From Candidatus Poribacteria bacterium (lineage in GTDB: Bacteria; Poribacteria; WGA-4E; GCA-2687025): a stretch of DNA of 13,216 nucleotides. The stretch spans positions 1-13,216 of the forward strand of contig JAPPNK010000013.1 in assembly GCA_028818695.1 (NCBI GenBank), read 5' to 3'. Both the position numbers and the translations under genes were made by a program. Under the pieces are notes generated by a model. It was given only the letters and a program-made list of their open reading frames with translations, ran no database searches and had not been told where the DNA came from. Numbering within the stretch: position 1 is the stretch's first letter; each line of letters begins with the position of its first letter. Positions 1-7,259 of this stretch are shown one piece after another.

Positions 1-63
1 CCATCAATAGAGCGATCATTCGTTCAAATGTCCCAACTTTACGCATGAGGTCGGGACGCTGGT

Positions 64-92
64 TTGCCTTAATGGGAGGCGCGTGGTATAGT
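64..92 (+). promoter_or_regulatory. Sigma70-like promoter for rpsB-tsf-frr
   Basis: A -35 element TTGCCT (64-69) and a -10 element TATAGT (87-92) are separated by exactly 17 bp. The -10 differs from TATAAT at one base and the -35 keeps four of six consensus bases. A start near 99 would give a leader of about 50-70 nt before rpsB. No other promoter-like sequence was seen ahead of the operon. The match is by eye against the consensus of housekeeping sigma factors. Confidence 0.6.
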
Positions 93-113
93 TTTAAGTT
101 GGAGCTGGAGCGC

Positions 114-132
114 AGCGGGCGGCGCGTCCGCT
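114..132 (+). promoter_or_regulatory. Small hairpin in the rpsB leader
   Basis: AGCGG (114-118) can pair with CCGCT (128-132) around a 9-nt loop inside the predicted rpsB 5' leader. S2 is known to repress its own rpsB-tsf transcript in some bacteria through leader RNA, so a structured leader would fit. Five base pairs is short, however, and the regulatory role is inference only. Confidence 0.2.
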
Positions 133-159
133 TGTTTGGAATGGATGATAGATGGAATT

Positions 160-165
160 GGAGAG
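160..165 (+). promoter_or_regulatory. Shine-Dalgarno that favours the TTG start of rpsB
   Basis: GGAGAG lies 4 nt before TTG at 170 (6 nt if only GGAG pairs). It falls inside the open reading frame that would begin at ATG 152. That ATG has only weak GGA triplets upstream. Starting at TTG 170 gives an N-terminus of the usual S2 length, so this site is used here to set the start. Confidence 0.6.
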
Positions 166-169
166 CCGT

Positions 170-1072
170 TTGGCAGAAATCACGATGAAATCGCTCCTTG
201 AGGCGGGGGTTCATTTCGGGCATCGCACGCAGCGGTGGAACCCTAAAATGGCGGACTATATTTTTCAAGAGCGCAGCGGCATCTACTTTTTGGACCTGCA
301 TCAGACGTTGAAGCTGGCGCATACGGCGGTCGACTTTGTGCGTCAAACCGCGGCCAGCGGCGGAAAAGTGCTGTTTGTCGGGACGAAACCGCAAGCCGCT
401 TCTATTATCGAAGAAGAAGCGAAGCGGTGCGGACAATACTATGTGACGAACCGATGGCTGGGCGGAATGTTGACCAACTACCAGACCATCTCCCGCAGCA
501 TTGACCGGCTGCGCCAGCTGGAAGAGATGGAAGATCAGGGCGTCATGGAGGAGCTGCCGAAGAAGGAGGCGCTGTCGCTTCGGCGGGAGCAGGGGAAACT
601 GACGCGCGTCTTGGAAGGCATCAAGGATATGGGCGGGCTGCCGGCGACGGTCGTCGTCATCGACACGCTGCGGGAGAAGATCGCCGTCGCCGAGGCGAAT
701 AAGCTGGCGATACCGATCATCGCCATTGTCGATACGAATTGCGACCCCGATCCGATCGATCTGCCGATACCGGGCAACGACGACGCAATACGTTCCATAC
801 AGCTGCTTGTCTCGGCGCTGGCGGACGCCGCCATCGAAGGCTCGGCAACGCGCAGCGAAGGGCGGGAGCAGGCTCAGGAACAGGCGGAGGAATCGGACGC
901 CGAAACCGAGACGGGCGATCCGGAAGAAGCGGCGTCAGAAGAGAGCGCATCGGAAGCGGAGCCGGTATCTGAAGAGAACGAAACGGCAGCGGAAGAAGAA
1001 GCGGAAGAGGAAACGCCTCCAGCTGAGCCTGGCGAGACGGAACCTGCGAACGAAGAATCGGAACCGCATTAA
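170..1072 (+). CDS. rpsB: 30S ribosomal protein S2 (long acidic C-terminal tail)
   Basis: This is the small-subunit ribosomal protein S2. The N-terminus [18 protein letters not shown] matches the family closely when read from TTG 170. ATG 152 in the same frame would add six residues but lacks a good ribosome binding site. Family signatures, numbered from TTG, include GTKPQA (71-76), [10 protein letters not shown] (94-103), IVDTNCDP (186-193) and [11 protein letters not shown] (200-210). The folded core ends near residue 223. Beyond it is a tail of about 78 residues that is highly acidic (about 29 Glu and 2 Asp), low in complexity and probably disordered; typical S2 proteins stop near 230-260 residues. 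The gene is first in a plus-strand translation operon, with tsf following after 18 bp. S2 identity is certain; the start codon is less so. Confidence 0.96.
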   Translation: MAEITMKSLLEAGVHFGHRTQRWNPKMADYIFQERSGIYFLDLHQTLKLAHTAVDFVRQTAASGGKVLFVGTKPQAASIIEEEAKRCGQYYVTNRWLGGMLTNYQTISRSIDRLRQLEEMEDQGVMEELPKKEALSLRREQGKLTRVLEGIKDMGGLPATVVVIDTLREKIAVAEANKLAIPIIAIVDTNCDPDPIDLPIPGNDDAIRSIQLLVSALADAAIEGSATRSEGREQAQEQAEESDAETETGDPEEAASEESASEAEPVSEENETAAEEEAEEETPPAEPGETEPANEESEPH

Positions 1073-1090
1073 CGGAAAGGAAGACCGCTC

Positions 1091-1732
1091 ATGGCTATCA
1101 CTGCGGCGCTTGTGAAGGAGCTGCGCGACAAGACGGGCGCCGGCATCATGGACTGCAAGGAAGCGCTGAAGGAGACGGACGGAGACCTGGAAGCGGCTGT
1201 GACTCGTCTCCGAGAAAAAGGGATGAAGACGTACGAGAAGAAGGCGAGCCGCGTCGCGGGGGACGGGCTGGTTCAGTCGTACATTCATCCTGGGGGCAAG
1301 ATCGGGGTGCTGGTGGAGGTGAATTGCGAGACGGACTTTGTCGCCAAGACGGAGCAGTTTCAGACGCTGATTCATGAGGTGGCGATGCAGGTCGCCGCGA
1401 CCAGCCCGCGGTATGTTTCCAAAGAAGATGTGGAGCCAGGGGATCTTGAAAAGGAGCGGAAGATCTTGCTCGCTCAGGCTGAAAATGAAGGCAAGCCGCC
1501 GCACATCGCCGAAAAGATGGTGGAGGGGCGGCTGCGGAAGTTTTACGAGGAGCGGTGCCTACTGAACCAGTCCTACATTCGCGACGAGTCGAAGACGGTT
1601 GAAACGCTGGTGAAAGAGACGGTGGCGCAGCTGGGCGAGCGGATTGTGATACGCCGTTTTGCGCGGTTTCAGCTTGGGCAGGGCGGGATTCATGCCGAGG
1701 CGGCGGAAGAGGAGCGCGGCGGCGCGGAATAG
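1091..1732 (+). CDS. tsf: Elongation factor Ts (short form)
   Basis: EF-Ts is the nucleotide exchange factor that regenerates EF-Tu-GTP from EF-Tu-GDP in the cytoplasm. The N-terminal UBA-like module carries the family signature LRDKTGAGIMDCKEAL (residues 11-26). The invariant TDFVAKT motif at 81-87 is the segment that displaces Mg from EF-Tu. At 213 residues it matches the compact EF-Ts class (Thermus-like, about 200 residues) rather than the E. coli form of about 283. A short Ala/Glu-rich tail follows residue 197. The ATG at 1091 has a purine-rich GGAAAGGAAG about 7-8 nt upstream. The gene lies 18 bp after rpsB and 17 bp before frr, so all three are probably one transcript. Confidence 0.97.
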   Translation: MAITAALVKELRDKTGAGIMDCKEALKETDGDLEAAVTRLREKGMKTYEKKASRVAGDGLVQSYIHPGGKIGVLVEVNCETDFVAKTEQFQTLIHEVAMQVAATSPRYVSKEDVEPGDLEKERKILLAQAENEGKPPHIAEKMVEGRLRKFYEERCLLNQSYIRDESKTVETLVKETVAQLGERIVIRRFARFQLGQGGIHAEAAEEERGGAE

Positions 1733-1749
1733 CGCGGAGAGGAAAAGCC

Positions 1750-2301
1750 ATGCAAGAAGCGGTTGAGATCGAAGAGCGGATGGGCAAGACGATTGAAGCG
1801 ACGCTGCAGGAATTCAACAGCGTTCGGACGGGGCGGGCGTCCCCTGCGCTGGTTGAATCGCTTCAAATTGAGTATTACGGATCGAAAACGCCGTTGAATC
1901 AGCTGGCGTCCATCACGGTTCCAGAGCCGCGCCTTCTGCTCATCAGGCCGTGGGACAAGACGGCGGTCAAGGAGATACGAAAGGCGGTCGCCGCGTCCAG
2001 CTTGGGTCTAAACCCGGTTGTGGATGAGAACGCGCTGCGCATCGTTATCCCGGAGCTGACCGAGGAGCGGCGCGTTGAGCTGACGCGCGTTGTGCGGCAG
2101 ATTGCAGAAAAGGGGCGGGTTGCAATCCGCAATGTGCGGCGGAGAGCCGTTGAGTCGATACGCAAAAGCGAGAAGGCGGGGGACATCTCAAAAGACGACC
2201 GGTACGGGCAAGAGAGGGACGTTCAGGAGATCACCGATCAGTATATTGAGGAGCTGGACAGGCTTCTAAAAGAAAAAGAAGACGAGCTGATGAATCGGTG
2301 A
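1750..2301 (+). CDS. frr: Ribosome recycling factor
   Basis: RRF works with EF-G to split post-termination ribosomes. The 183-residue product is full length (family about 185). It has RTGRASP (26-32) at the end of the first long helix, the beta domain around 40-100, the IPELTEERR motif (100-108), and a basic helix-rich C-terminus with RNVRR (127-131) and KDD/EITDQYIEELD. A purine-rich GGAGAGGAAAAG precedes the ATG. It follows tsf by 17 bp. In most bacteria pyrH (UMP kinase) sits between tsf and frr; here it does not. The stop codon lies 5 bp from the stop of the convergent gene and no terminator hairpin is visible between them. Confidence 0.97.
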   Translation: MQEAVEIEERMGKTIEATLQEFNSVRTGRASPALVESLQIEYYGSKTPLNQLASITVPEPRLLLIRPWDKTAVKEIRKAVAASSLGLNPVVDENALRIVIPELTEERRVELTRVVRQIAEKGRVAIRNVRRRAVESIRKSEKAGDISKDDRYGQERDVQEITDQYIEELDRLLKEKEDELMNR

Positions 2302-2306
2302 GTCGG

Positions 2307-3002
2307 CTAGGCGTTTTCGGCGGTCTGCTCTAGGCGTATGAGCAGGCGGCCGAGGCGCAGGCGCAGCAGCGAGTGGTATAGAAACGCGAGCAGGGCGACC
2401 TGGACGTTGACCGGCATCATCGGCTGGGCGATGATTCCCATCGCGCGTTCGATTCGGCTGGCGATGCTGCGCGTTTGCTCCCATGTCATGTCGGCGTCTT
2501 CGATGCCGGAGGCGATGCGCATAAAGGACCAGAGTTCGTCCTGTATTTCAGGGAGGAAACTGCGCGCCATCGCGGAATGCGCTTTTTCGCCGGCATCGAT
2601 AAAGGCGGTGTTCGATTTCCAGTTCAGGTAGAAGCTGAGTCCGTTGACGAGCATGTCCCGCAGGGAGATGTCCTCTCCGCTGAGGTACTCCTCGCCGAAG
2701 CCTACCAGGTCGGAGCCGGCTCCCAGTTTTCTGGCAGAACGGTACTCTTTTATTTCGGCGATGGCGTCGGCATGTTCGGTGAGCAGGCGGGCTAAGCTGG
2801 CGGCGGTACGGATGAGCTGGTCGATTTCGTCGGCGAGGTCGTCGGGCAGGGCGGCGCGCGCGAAATGGGATAGCGCAAAGGCGTCGTTGCGCCACCTCCA
2901 GAGGGCTGTCGCGGTCAATTTGGAGATGTCGACCGAGACGGGGGGCGCCAGTCGGCGGCGGGTATGCTGGATGGCTTCTTCTATCGCTTCGTTTAATTCC
3001 AT
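2307..3002 (-). CDS. Hypothetical all-helical protein
   Basis: I do not recognise this 231-residue protein. It looks almost entirely alpha-helical, with no cysteine and no signal peptide. Its N-terminal half has two tryptophans (WRW near residue 35) and heptad-like Leu/Ile/Ala spacing around 55-90. The last 35 residues contain a hydrophobic run (about 198-213) followed by regularly spaced arginines, which could be an amphipathic membrane-docking helix or one weak membrane segment. It lies 155 bp after the TPR gene on the same strand and may belong to that operon, although a hairpin repeat and a possible promoter sit in the gap. No Shine-Dalgarno is visible before ATG 3002. Length and lack of interruption support a real gene; function is unknown. 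Confidence 0.8.
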   Translation of the reverse strand: MELNEAIEEAIQHTRRRLAPPVSVDISKLTATALWRWRNDAFALSHFARAALPDDLADEIDQLIRTAASLARLLTEHADAIAEIKEYRSARKLGAGSDLVGFGEEYLSGEDISLRDMLVNGLSFYLNWKSNTAFIDAGEKAHSAMARSFLPEIQDELWSFMRIASGIEDADMTWEQTRSIASRIERAMGIIAQPMMPVNVQVALLAFLYHSLLRLRLGRLLIRLEQTAENA

Positions 3003-3023
3003 AGCAGTTTTATGATGCCGTTA

Positions 3024-3053
3024 ATTATTGAGCCGCGCAAGCGGTTCATGCAA
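3024..3053 (-). promoter_or_regulatory. Possible promoter for the hypothetical protein gene
   Basis: On the minus strand, TTGCAT (3048-3053) and AATAAT (3024-3029) are 18 bp apart. The -10 is one base from consensus but the -35 matches only three of six. Transcription would start near 3017, leaving about 15 nt before ATG 3002. That very short leader would fit the absence of a Shine-Dalgarno. The evidence is weak. Confidence 0.3.
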
Positions 3054-3109
3054 TCTAGGCGCTTGAGTTGGGCGTCTCTGAATGCGAACGCGGATCATTT
3101 CTGCGGTTC

Positions 3110-3136
3110 CTCTGGATTCCCGTTTGCGCGGGGAAT
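3110..3136. repeat. Dispersed hairpin repeat, copy 1 (imperfect)
   Basis: ATTCCC (3116-3121) pairs with GGGAAT (3131-3136) across a 9-nt GC-rich loop. The stretch CTCTGGATTCCCG (3110-3122) is identical over 13 bases to 13164-13176 near the right end of the window, so this is a repeat and not a chance palindrome. It lies between the TPR gene stop and the hypothetical gene start. The form resembles the dRS3-type ATTCCC...GGGAAT repeats known from Neisseria and some other genomes. Confidence 0.65.
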
Positions 3137-3157
3137 GACGATCGGATCGGCGGGGCG

Positions 3158-4249
3158 TTATTCTTGCGCAGGGCTGGCTTCGCCTTTTAGCCTGTCTATT
3201 TCCTGTTGGGCGTTGGTCATTCCTACTTGGGCGTCGCTGTCGTTGGGGGATAATTTATGCGCGGCTTCGAAATGGCGGTGCGCAGCTTCATAATCTGAAA
3301 GGGTCTTCGCGTTCAAGGTGAGTATTCGACCCGCTTCGAGCCATGCGTCAATGTCGTTGGGATCGATCTGCGTGACCTCTTGATAGACGCGCAGGATTTC
3401 GGTTTCCGGCTCTCTGTTTCGGCGCATTTCCAACGCCTTCTGAACTAGGGCGGATGTCAACTCGCGCATGACGTCGCTGTATTCTTCTAAGCCAGCTTTC
3501 ACGACCTTCGCATGCGCCTCGCGCAGCTCTTTCAACGCCCTGTCGCTGCGCTCTTTCGACAGCATCCGCTCCTTCGCCGCGTCCTCGGCGTTGCCGTTCC
3601 GCTCCTCGTCTGCCGCCTGGCGAAGATGGAGGCGGGCGGCCTGGCGGTAGACGCGGCCGATCTGTAGATGCGCCTGAATGCCGAACGGGGCATCCTCCAG
3701 CGATGGCGGTTTCAAATCTTTGTCCGACTCGATGGCGCGGCGGTAGGAGCGCAGCGCTTCTTGAAACTTGCTGTCCGCCTGATACGCGGTTCCGAGATAG
3801 TAGAGCGCCTCCGCGTTGTCGGGGTTGACGCGCAGCGAGGACTCATAGACCAGCGCGGCGATTTTTGACCTGCCCTCGTCGCGGAGAATCTTCGCGAAGA
3901 TCAGACGCGCCTCTAAATGCTCTGGATCGCGCTCCAGGACTTCGTCCAGCAGCTGAAGCGAGTTGGCGTTCCAGTTGTTTTTTTCAAAAATGCGCGCCAG
4001 CTGAATGCGCGAGCGCAGGTTTTCAGGGTCGAGCTTCAAGACGTCGTAATACAGCTCCGCCGCGCCCGCCAGATCCATCGATTCGTACGCATTGTCAGCC
4101 CGTTTTAGCAGGTCCGCGGCGCTCTCCGCCGGCGCCTCTATGTCCACGTCTTCCCCGCTGCTGCGGTCGACAGCGATCCGCCACGCGACCGTCGCTGTCA
4201 GCAGGATAAACAGCGCCGCTTCCAGATAAGCCGGCAATCTCCCCTTCAT
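3158..4249 (-). CDS. Membrane-anchored TPR protein
   Basis: The 363-residue product starts with a short basic segment and one hydrophobic helix (about residues 7-26). It is probably an uncleaved anchor with the remainder outside the cytoplasm. Tandem tetratricopeptide repeats follow. Clear units lie near 44-76, 77-110, 111-144 and 145-178, with typical small/large alternation and DP(E/D)N/NPDN turns. Further degenerate units lie around 191-215 and 263-336, separated by a highly charged helical stretch (about 208-250). TPRs are protein-binding scaffolds, so a role in assembling the neighbouring membrane proteins is plausible. Its ATG overlaps the TGA of the upstream YibE/F gene by 4 bp, and a strong GGAAGGAG lies 5 nt upstream, implying translational coupling. 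The TPR call is firm; the partner is inferred. Confidence 0.88.
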   Translation of the reverse strand: MKGRLPAYLEAALFILLTATVAWRIAVDRSSGEDVDIEAPAESAADLLKRADNAYESMDLAGAAELYYDVLKLDPENLRSRIQLARIFEKNNWNANSLQLLDEVLERDPEHLEARLIFAKILRDEGRSKIAALVYESSLRVNPDNAEALYYLGTAYQADSKFQEALRSYRRAIESDKDLKPPSLEDAPFGIQAHLQIGRVYRQAARLHLRQAADEERNGNAEDAAKERMLSKERSDRALKELREAHAKVVKAGLEEYSDVMRELTSALVQKALEMRRNREPETEILRVYQEVTQIDPNDIDAWLEAGRILTLNAKTLSDYEAAHRHFEAAHKLSPNDSDAQVGMTNAQQEIDRLKGEASPAQE

Positions 4250-5502
4250 GCCGACTCCTTCCGCAATTGGCGCGCGCGCGCATGGAAGAGACCCGCAATC
4301 GCCGCGGTCAACGGAATCGTGATCACCAGCCCCAAAGTGCCGGAGATGATGCGCACAATCTCCGCCGCAATGACCGACAGGCTGAACAGCTGCATCGCCG
4401 AATACGGAAACACATCGGTTCCCGTCACGGCAAGCACAATCAATAAGCGCATCCCGAAATACACAAACACAACCGTGTTCGTCATCGTCCCCAGGATATC
4501 GGTGCCGACATTCATTCCGGACGCCACTAGACGCGGTATGCTCAAATTCGGGTTTGCCTCGTTCACCTCTTCGATGGCGGAGGCGACCTCAATGGCGGCG
4601 TCGTTCGCCACGCCGAGCAGCCCGATCAGCATTCCCGCCATGAGCAGTCCCGCAAAGTCGAGATGGTTCACCGACTGGGACGCCACTAGATCGGTCGCGT
4701 TCGCTTTTTCAAGGCCGGTGAAGTGTAGATGTTCTTGGGCGTAAATCACTAAGAAGCCGGCGATGACGACTCCGCCCATAGTGCCTAAAATGGCGGCATA
4801 CGTTTTTCTGCCAAAACCTGCCACAATCAGCCGAGACTGGAACGATATGAGCGCGCATGTCAATACAATTGACCAGATCGGGTCGTACCCCTTATGGATC
4901 ATCGGGAGCATGACGTAGTAGAGGATGAAGCCGTTGACGACCATCGTCAGCGCCGCGCGTATCCCCGCCGCGCGTCCGACGATGACGACCACCGCGAACA
5001 GGATGCCCAGCAGCCCAATGATGAACTGGTCTCGGCTGTAACCCTGCACATTGCCGCGCGCGTTCAGGATTTCCCCCGATCCGCCGACGCGGCACAGGAT
5101 GATGTCGCCCGGCTCCACATTCGTGTTGAGCATCGGAAAGCTGAGCGGCTGCAGGTCGATGCGGAACAGGGAGCGCTTGCCTTTATGCTGCCCGCCGAGC
5201 AGTTCAACCTCCATGATCCGCACCACATTGTCGCTTGGTTCTTCCAATGGAGCCTCGTCCTCATCCACGTTGAGCCGTTCTTCGAGGCTTCTTACCAGAT
5301 TCTCAGGCGTTTCGTTCAGGGAACGCGCGACCGACAGCACCCGCCCCTTCACATAGTACTCGGTCGAGACAACATTTCCGTTCTCATCCTTCACCTCGTT
5401 GATGATGGAGGAACGGGTTTGCATGTTTGTATAAAGAAAATGCGTGCCAAGAAAGACGGCTACGAGCGCGATCGGCATCTGAAAGCGTTTGATCTTTTTC
5501 AT
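4246..5502 (-). CDS. YibE/F-family multipass membrane protein (second of pair)
   Basis: This 418-residue protein fits the YibE/F family of integral membrane proteins, whose substrate is not established. It has an N-terminal membrane anchor (about 9-25) and an extracytoplasmic beta-rich domain (about 30-150) containing an acidic insert (75-90). About seven or eight membrane helices follow between 158 and 403. The family core runs LLGVANDAAIEVASAIEEVN (295-314) then SGMNVGTDILGTMTNTVVF (328-346), with Asp301 and Glu305 in or near a predicted helix. The same core occurs in the gene just upstream, so the two are paralogues. Its ATG overlaps that gene's stop by 4 bp and its own stop overlaps the TPR gene start by 4 bp. 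A GAGGGGG precedes the ATG. Confidence 0.85.
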   Translation of the reverse strand: MKKIKRFQMPIALVAVFLGTHFLYTNMQTRSSIINEVKDENGNVVSTEYYVKGRVLSVARSLNETPENLVRSLEERLNVDEDEAPLEEPSDNVVRIMEVELLGGQHKGKRSLFRIDLQPLSFPMLNTNVEPGDIILCRVGGSGEILNARGNVQGYSRDQFIIGLLGILFAVVVIVGRAAGIRAALTMVVNGFILYYVMLPMIHKGYDPIWSIVLTCALISFQSRLIVAGFGRKTYAAILGTMGGVVIAGFLVIYAQEHLHFTGLEKANATDLVASQSVNHLDFAGLLMAGMLIGLLGVANDAAIEVASAIEEVNEANPNLSIPRLVASGMNVGTDILGTMTNTVVFVYFGMRLLIVLAVTGTDVFPYSAMQLFSLSVIAAEIVRIISGTLGLVITIPLTAAIAGLFHARARQLRKESA

Positions 5503-7037
5503 GGCGTTTCCCCCTCTTCATCCGCCGGGACAAACCGCGCCGTTAGGAGTCCGGCGATGAAGGCGCTGATCGGAATCGCCAGCGTCAATCCGAGAGTTCC
5601 CATGAGCGCATGCACCGCCTCGACTGCGACATCCTCCTCGTTTAAAATGCGCATGAACGGGTAGAGTCTGCCGGAGTCGCCAAAATCGAGACCCGGCATG
5701 ACGATGAAGATCAGGTCGGCGCCGATGAAGGCGAATATGAGCGTGTCGGTCATGGTGCTCATGATGTCCTTGCCGACGTTGTAGCCGGCTTTCATGGCTC
5801 CGACGACGGAGATGTTCGGGTTCGCTTTTTTGACTTCGTAGATGGTGGACGATACGGACATGCTGACGTCCATCATGGCGCCGAGGGCGGCGATGATGAG
5901 GCCTGCCGATAGAAAGTCTAAAAACGGCCAGAAGCGGGAGGTCTCATCTCGCCACAGGACGGCGCCTAGGTCGGTGTATCCGAACTCAACCGCCAGACCC
6001 GTGAACCAGAGCGTCTTGCTGGCAATCCAGGAGATCAAGCCGCAGGCAAGGAGGCCGCCGACCGTGCCGAGAGAGCCTGAAATGACTTTCGCGCTGAAGC
6101 CGGTGATGATCGTGAAGGTGACAAGCGTGATGACGAGAGAGACGAAGAGCGCCAACGGGAGCGGGCGTTCCCCAATCAAGACGACGGAGCCTTCCGTCAA
6201 GATGCCGGCAAGCACAGCGGCGGCGGCAACGCCCAGCATGGAAAGCGGTATGCCGCCTCGGCCGGAGCGCCAGCGCTGAACGATCCAGACGACGCCGGCG
6301 GCAAACCCCAGAAAGCCGATGATGAGAAAGCCGTTGCGGCCTGCCTCGGCGGACGCGCCGAGGAGACCAGGGACAAAGACGAGCATCAAGAGCGCAAGGG
6401 AGCTGACCGTCGCAAAGATCGTCAGGAGGCCCTTGACGCCGCCGACTAAAATGAGCGACAAGCCCAAGACAGCGATGAGCCGCCATAAAAATGTGTTGCG
6501 GTAGTATCCGCGCAGCTCAGGGACGGCGCGGTCGATTTCTTCTGGGCGCTTGAGAGCGAACTCCAAAAACAGCTTGTCGCCGATGCTGTAGATGTGGTCG
6601 TCCAGCTGCCCTTGAAAGCGGTTGCCGACAACTTTCACGTTTTTGCGGAAGTCATGCCCCGTTTGCCGCAGCTCCTTTGGCCAGGTGTCGATGCGGATTG
6701 TCAGCGCCTGGTCTTGATCCTCTATGACGCGCAGCAGGTCTCCCGGCTCGTTCCCTGTCGTTAGTTCGATTTCCTCGTCGTTGACGATCAGGACGATGTC
6801 GCCCGACATGTCCGATTCAGTGATCGTTCCGATGAGCGTTGGCTTGCCGCGCAGATAAACGATGTCGCCCGTTTGGATGTCGACGACGGTTCCGACGCAG
6901 ACGACGCGGGTCACGGCTCCCTCTTTGGTCGCGTCGGCGTAGTTGGCGATCCAGCGGTCGACGATAACAAACAGCGCCAGCAGAACAGCGCATAAAACCG
7001 CCTTGACGCGCCAGCTGTAGATGAAGTCGTCGTTCAT
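5499..7037 (-). CDS. YibE/F-family multipass membrane protein (first of pair)
   Basis: This 512-residue protein leads the minus-strand operon. It has one N-terminal membrane helix (about 11-28) and an extracytoplasmic domain (about 35-180) rich in beta strands with Gly-Asp turns (TGDIVYLRG, MSGDIVLIVND). Roughly nine membrane helices follow between 186 and 497. The YibE/F core is LGAMMDVSMSVSSTIYEVKK (385-404) followed by AGYNVGKDIMSTMTDTLIF (417-435), with Asp390, Asp424 and Asp431. It resembles the next gene but is longer by about 95 residues, mostly in the middle membrane region. The ATG has only a modest AGAGAGA ribosome binding site. The family is known as membrane proteins of unproven, possibly transport, function; no ATPase or binding protein is encoded nearby. 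Confidence 0.85.
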   Translation of the reverse strand: MNDDFIYSWRVKAVLCAVLLALFVIVDRWIANYADATKEGAVTRVVCVGTVVDIQTGDIVYLRGKPTLIGTITESDMSGDIVLIVNDEEIELTTGNEPGDLLRVIEDQDQALTIRIDTWPKELRQTGHDFRKNVKVVGNRFQGQLDDHIYSIGDKLFLEFALKRPEEIDRAVPELRGYYRNTFLWRLIAVLGLSLILVGGVKGLLTIFATVSSLALLMLVFVPGLLGASAEAGRNGFLIIGFLGFAAGVVWIVQRWRSGRGGIPLSMLGVAAAAVLAGILTEGSVVLIGERPLPLALFVSLVITLVTFTIITGFSAKVISGSLGTVGGLLACGLISWIASKTLWFTGLAVEFGYTDLGAVLWRDETSRFWPFLDFLSAGLIIAALGAMMDVSMSVSSTIYEVKKANPNISVVGAMKAGYNVGKDIMSTMTDTLIFAFIGADLIFIVMPGLDFGDSGRLYPFMRILNEEDVAVEAVHALMGTLGLTLAIPISAFIAGLLTARFVPADEEGETP

Positions 7038-7071
7038 GTTTCTCTCTTATGGATTTACTGTAGATTACTAC

Positions 7072-7077
7072 ATCATA
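7072..7077 (-). promoter_or_regulatory. Possible -10 element for the YibE/F-TPR operon
   Basis: TATGAT on the minus strand, one base from consensus, would place the start about 28 nt before ATG 7037. No convincing -35 hexamer is present 16-18 bp upstream, so this is only a candidate. The position at the divergent edge of the intergenic region supports it. Confidence 0.3.
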
Positions 7078-7136
7078 GAGCGGAGCGGAAGGGCGATTTC
7101 GAACAGGCGTTCATGAGAACGGCGATACACCTCCTA

Positions 7137-7156
7137 ATTCCCGTGGAAACGGGAAT
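7137..7156. repeat. Dispersed hairpin repeat, copy 2 (perfect stem)
   Basis: ATTCCCGT (7137-7144) and ACGGGAAT (7149-7156) form a perfect 8-bp stem around GGAA, a GNRA-type tetraloop. It shares the ATTCCCG core with the copies near 3116 and 13170. It lies between the divergent YibE/F operon and pafA, upstream of the pafA -10 element. No T-run follows on either strand, so it does not look like a terminator. Confidence 0.65.
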
Positions 7157-7259
7157 CTTAAAAGACGCGCCTCCTGATCAAACCCCATCGTCTCCAACAA
7201 CGCCGCATGAACGTATCTGCCTTCAGACCTGTCCACATGCATTGAGAGGCTGGAGCGTG

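Noticed and set aside
30-57. GTCCC...GGGAC inverted repeat upstream of the rpsB promoter
   Set aside because: Only 5 bp of stem with an 18-nt loop and no T-run; likely chance.
726-1115. 129-residue basic frame overlapping the end of rpsB
   Set aside because: Arg/Lys-rich shadow of the GA-rich acidic tail of S2 in another frame; it runs into tsf.
3038-3065. CAAGCG...CGCTTG inverted repeat before the hypothetical gene
   Set aside because: Six-bp stem with a 16-nt loop and no supporting context; too weak to call an operator.
4894-5664. 256-residue plus-strand frame antisense to the YibE/F genes
   Set aside because: Composition is that of an antisense shadow (His/Asp/Arg rich), with no family resemblance; the opposite strand has clear membrane proteins.
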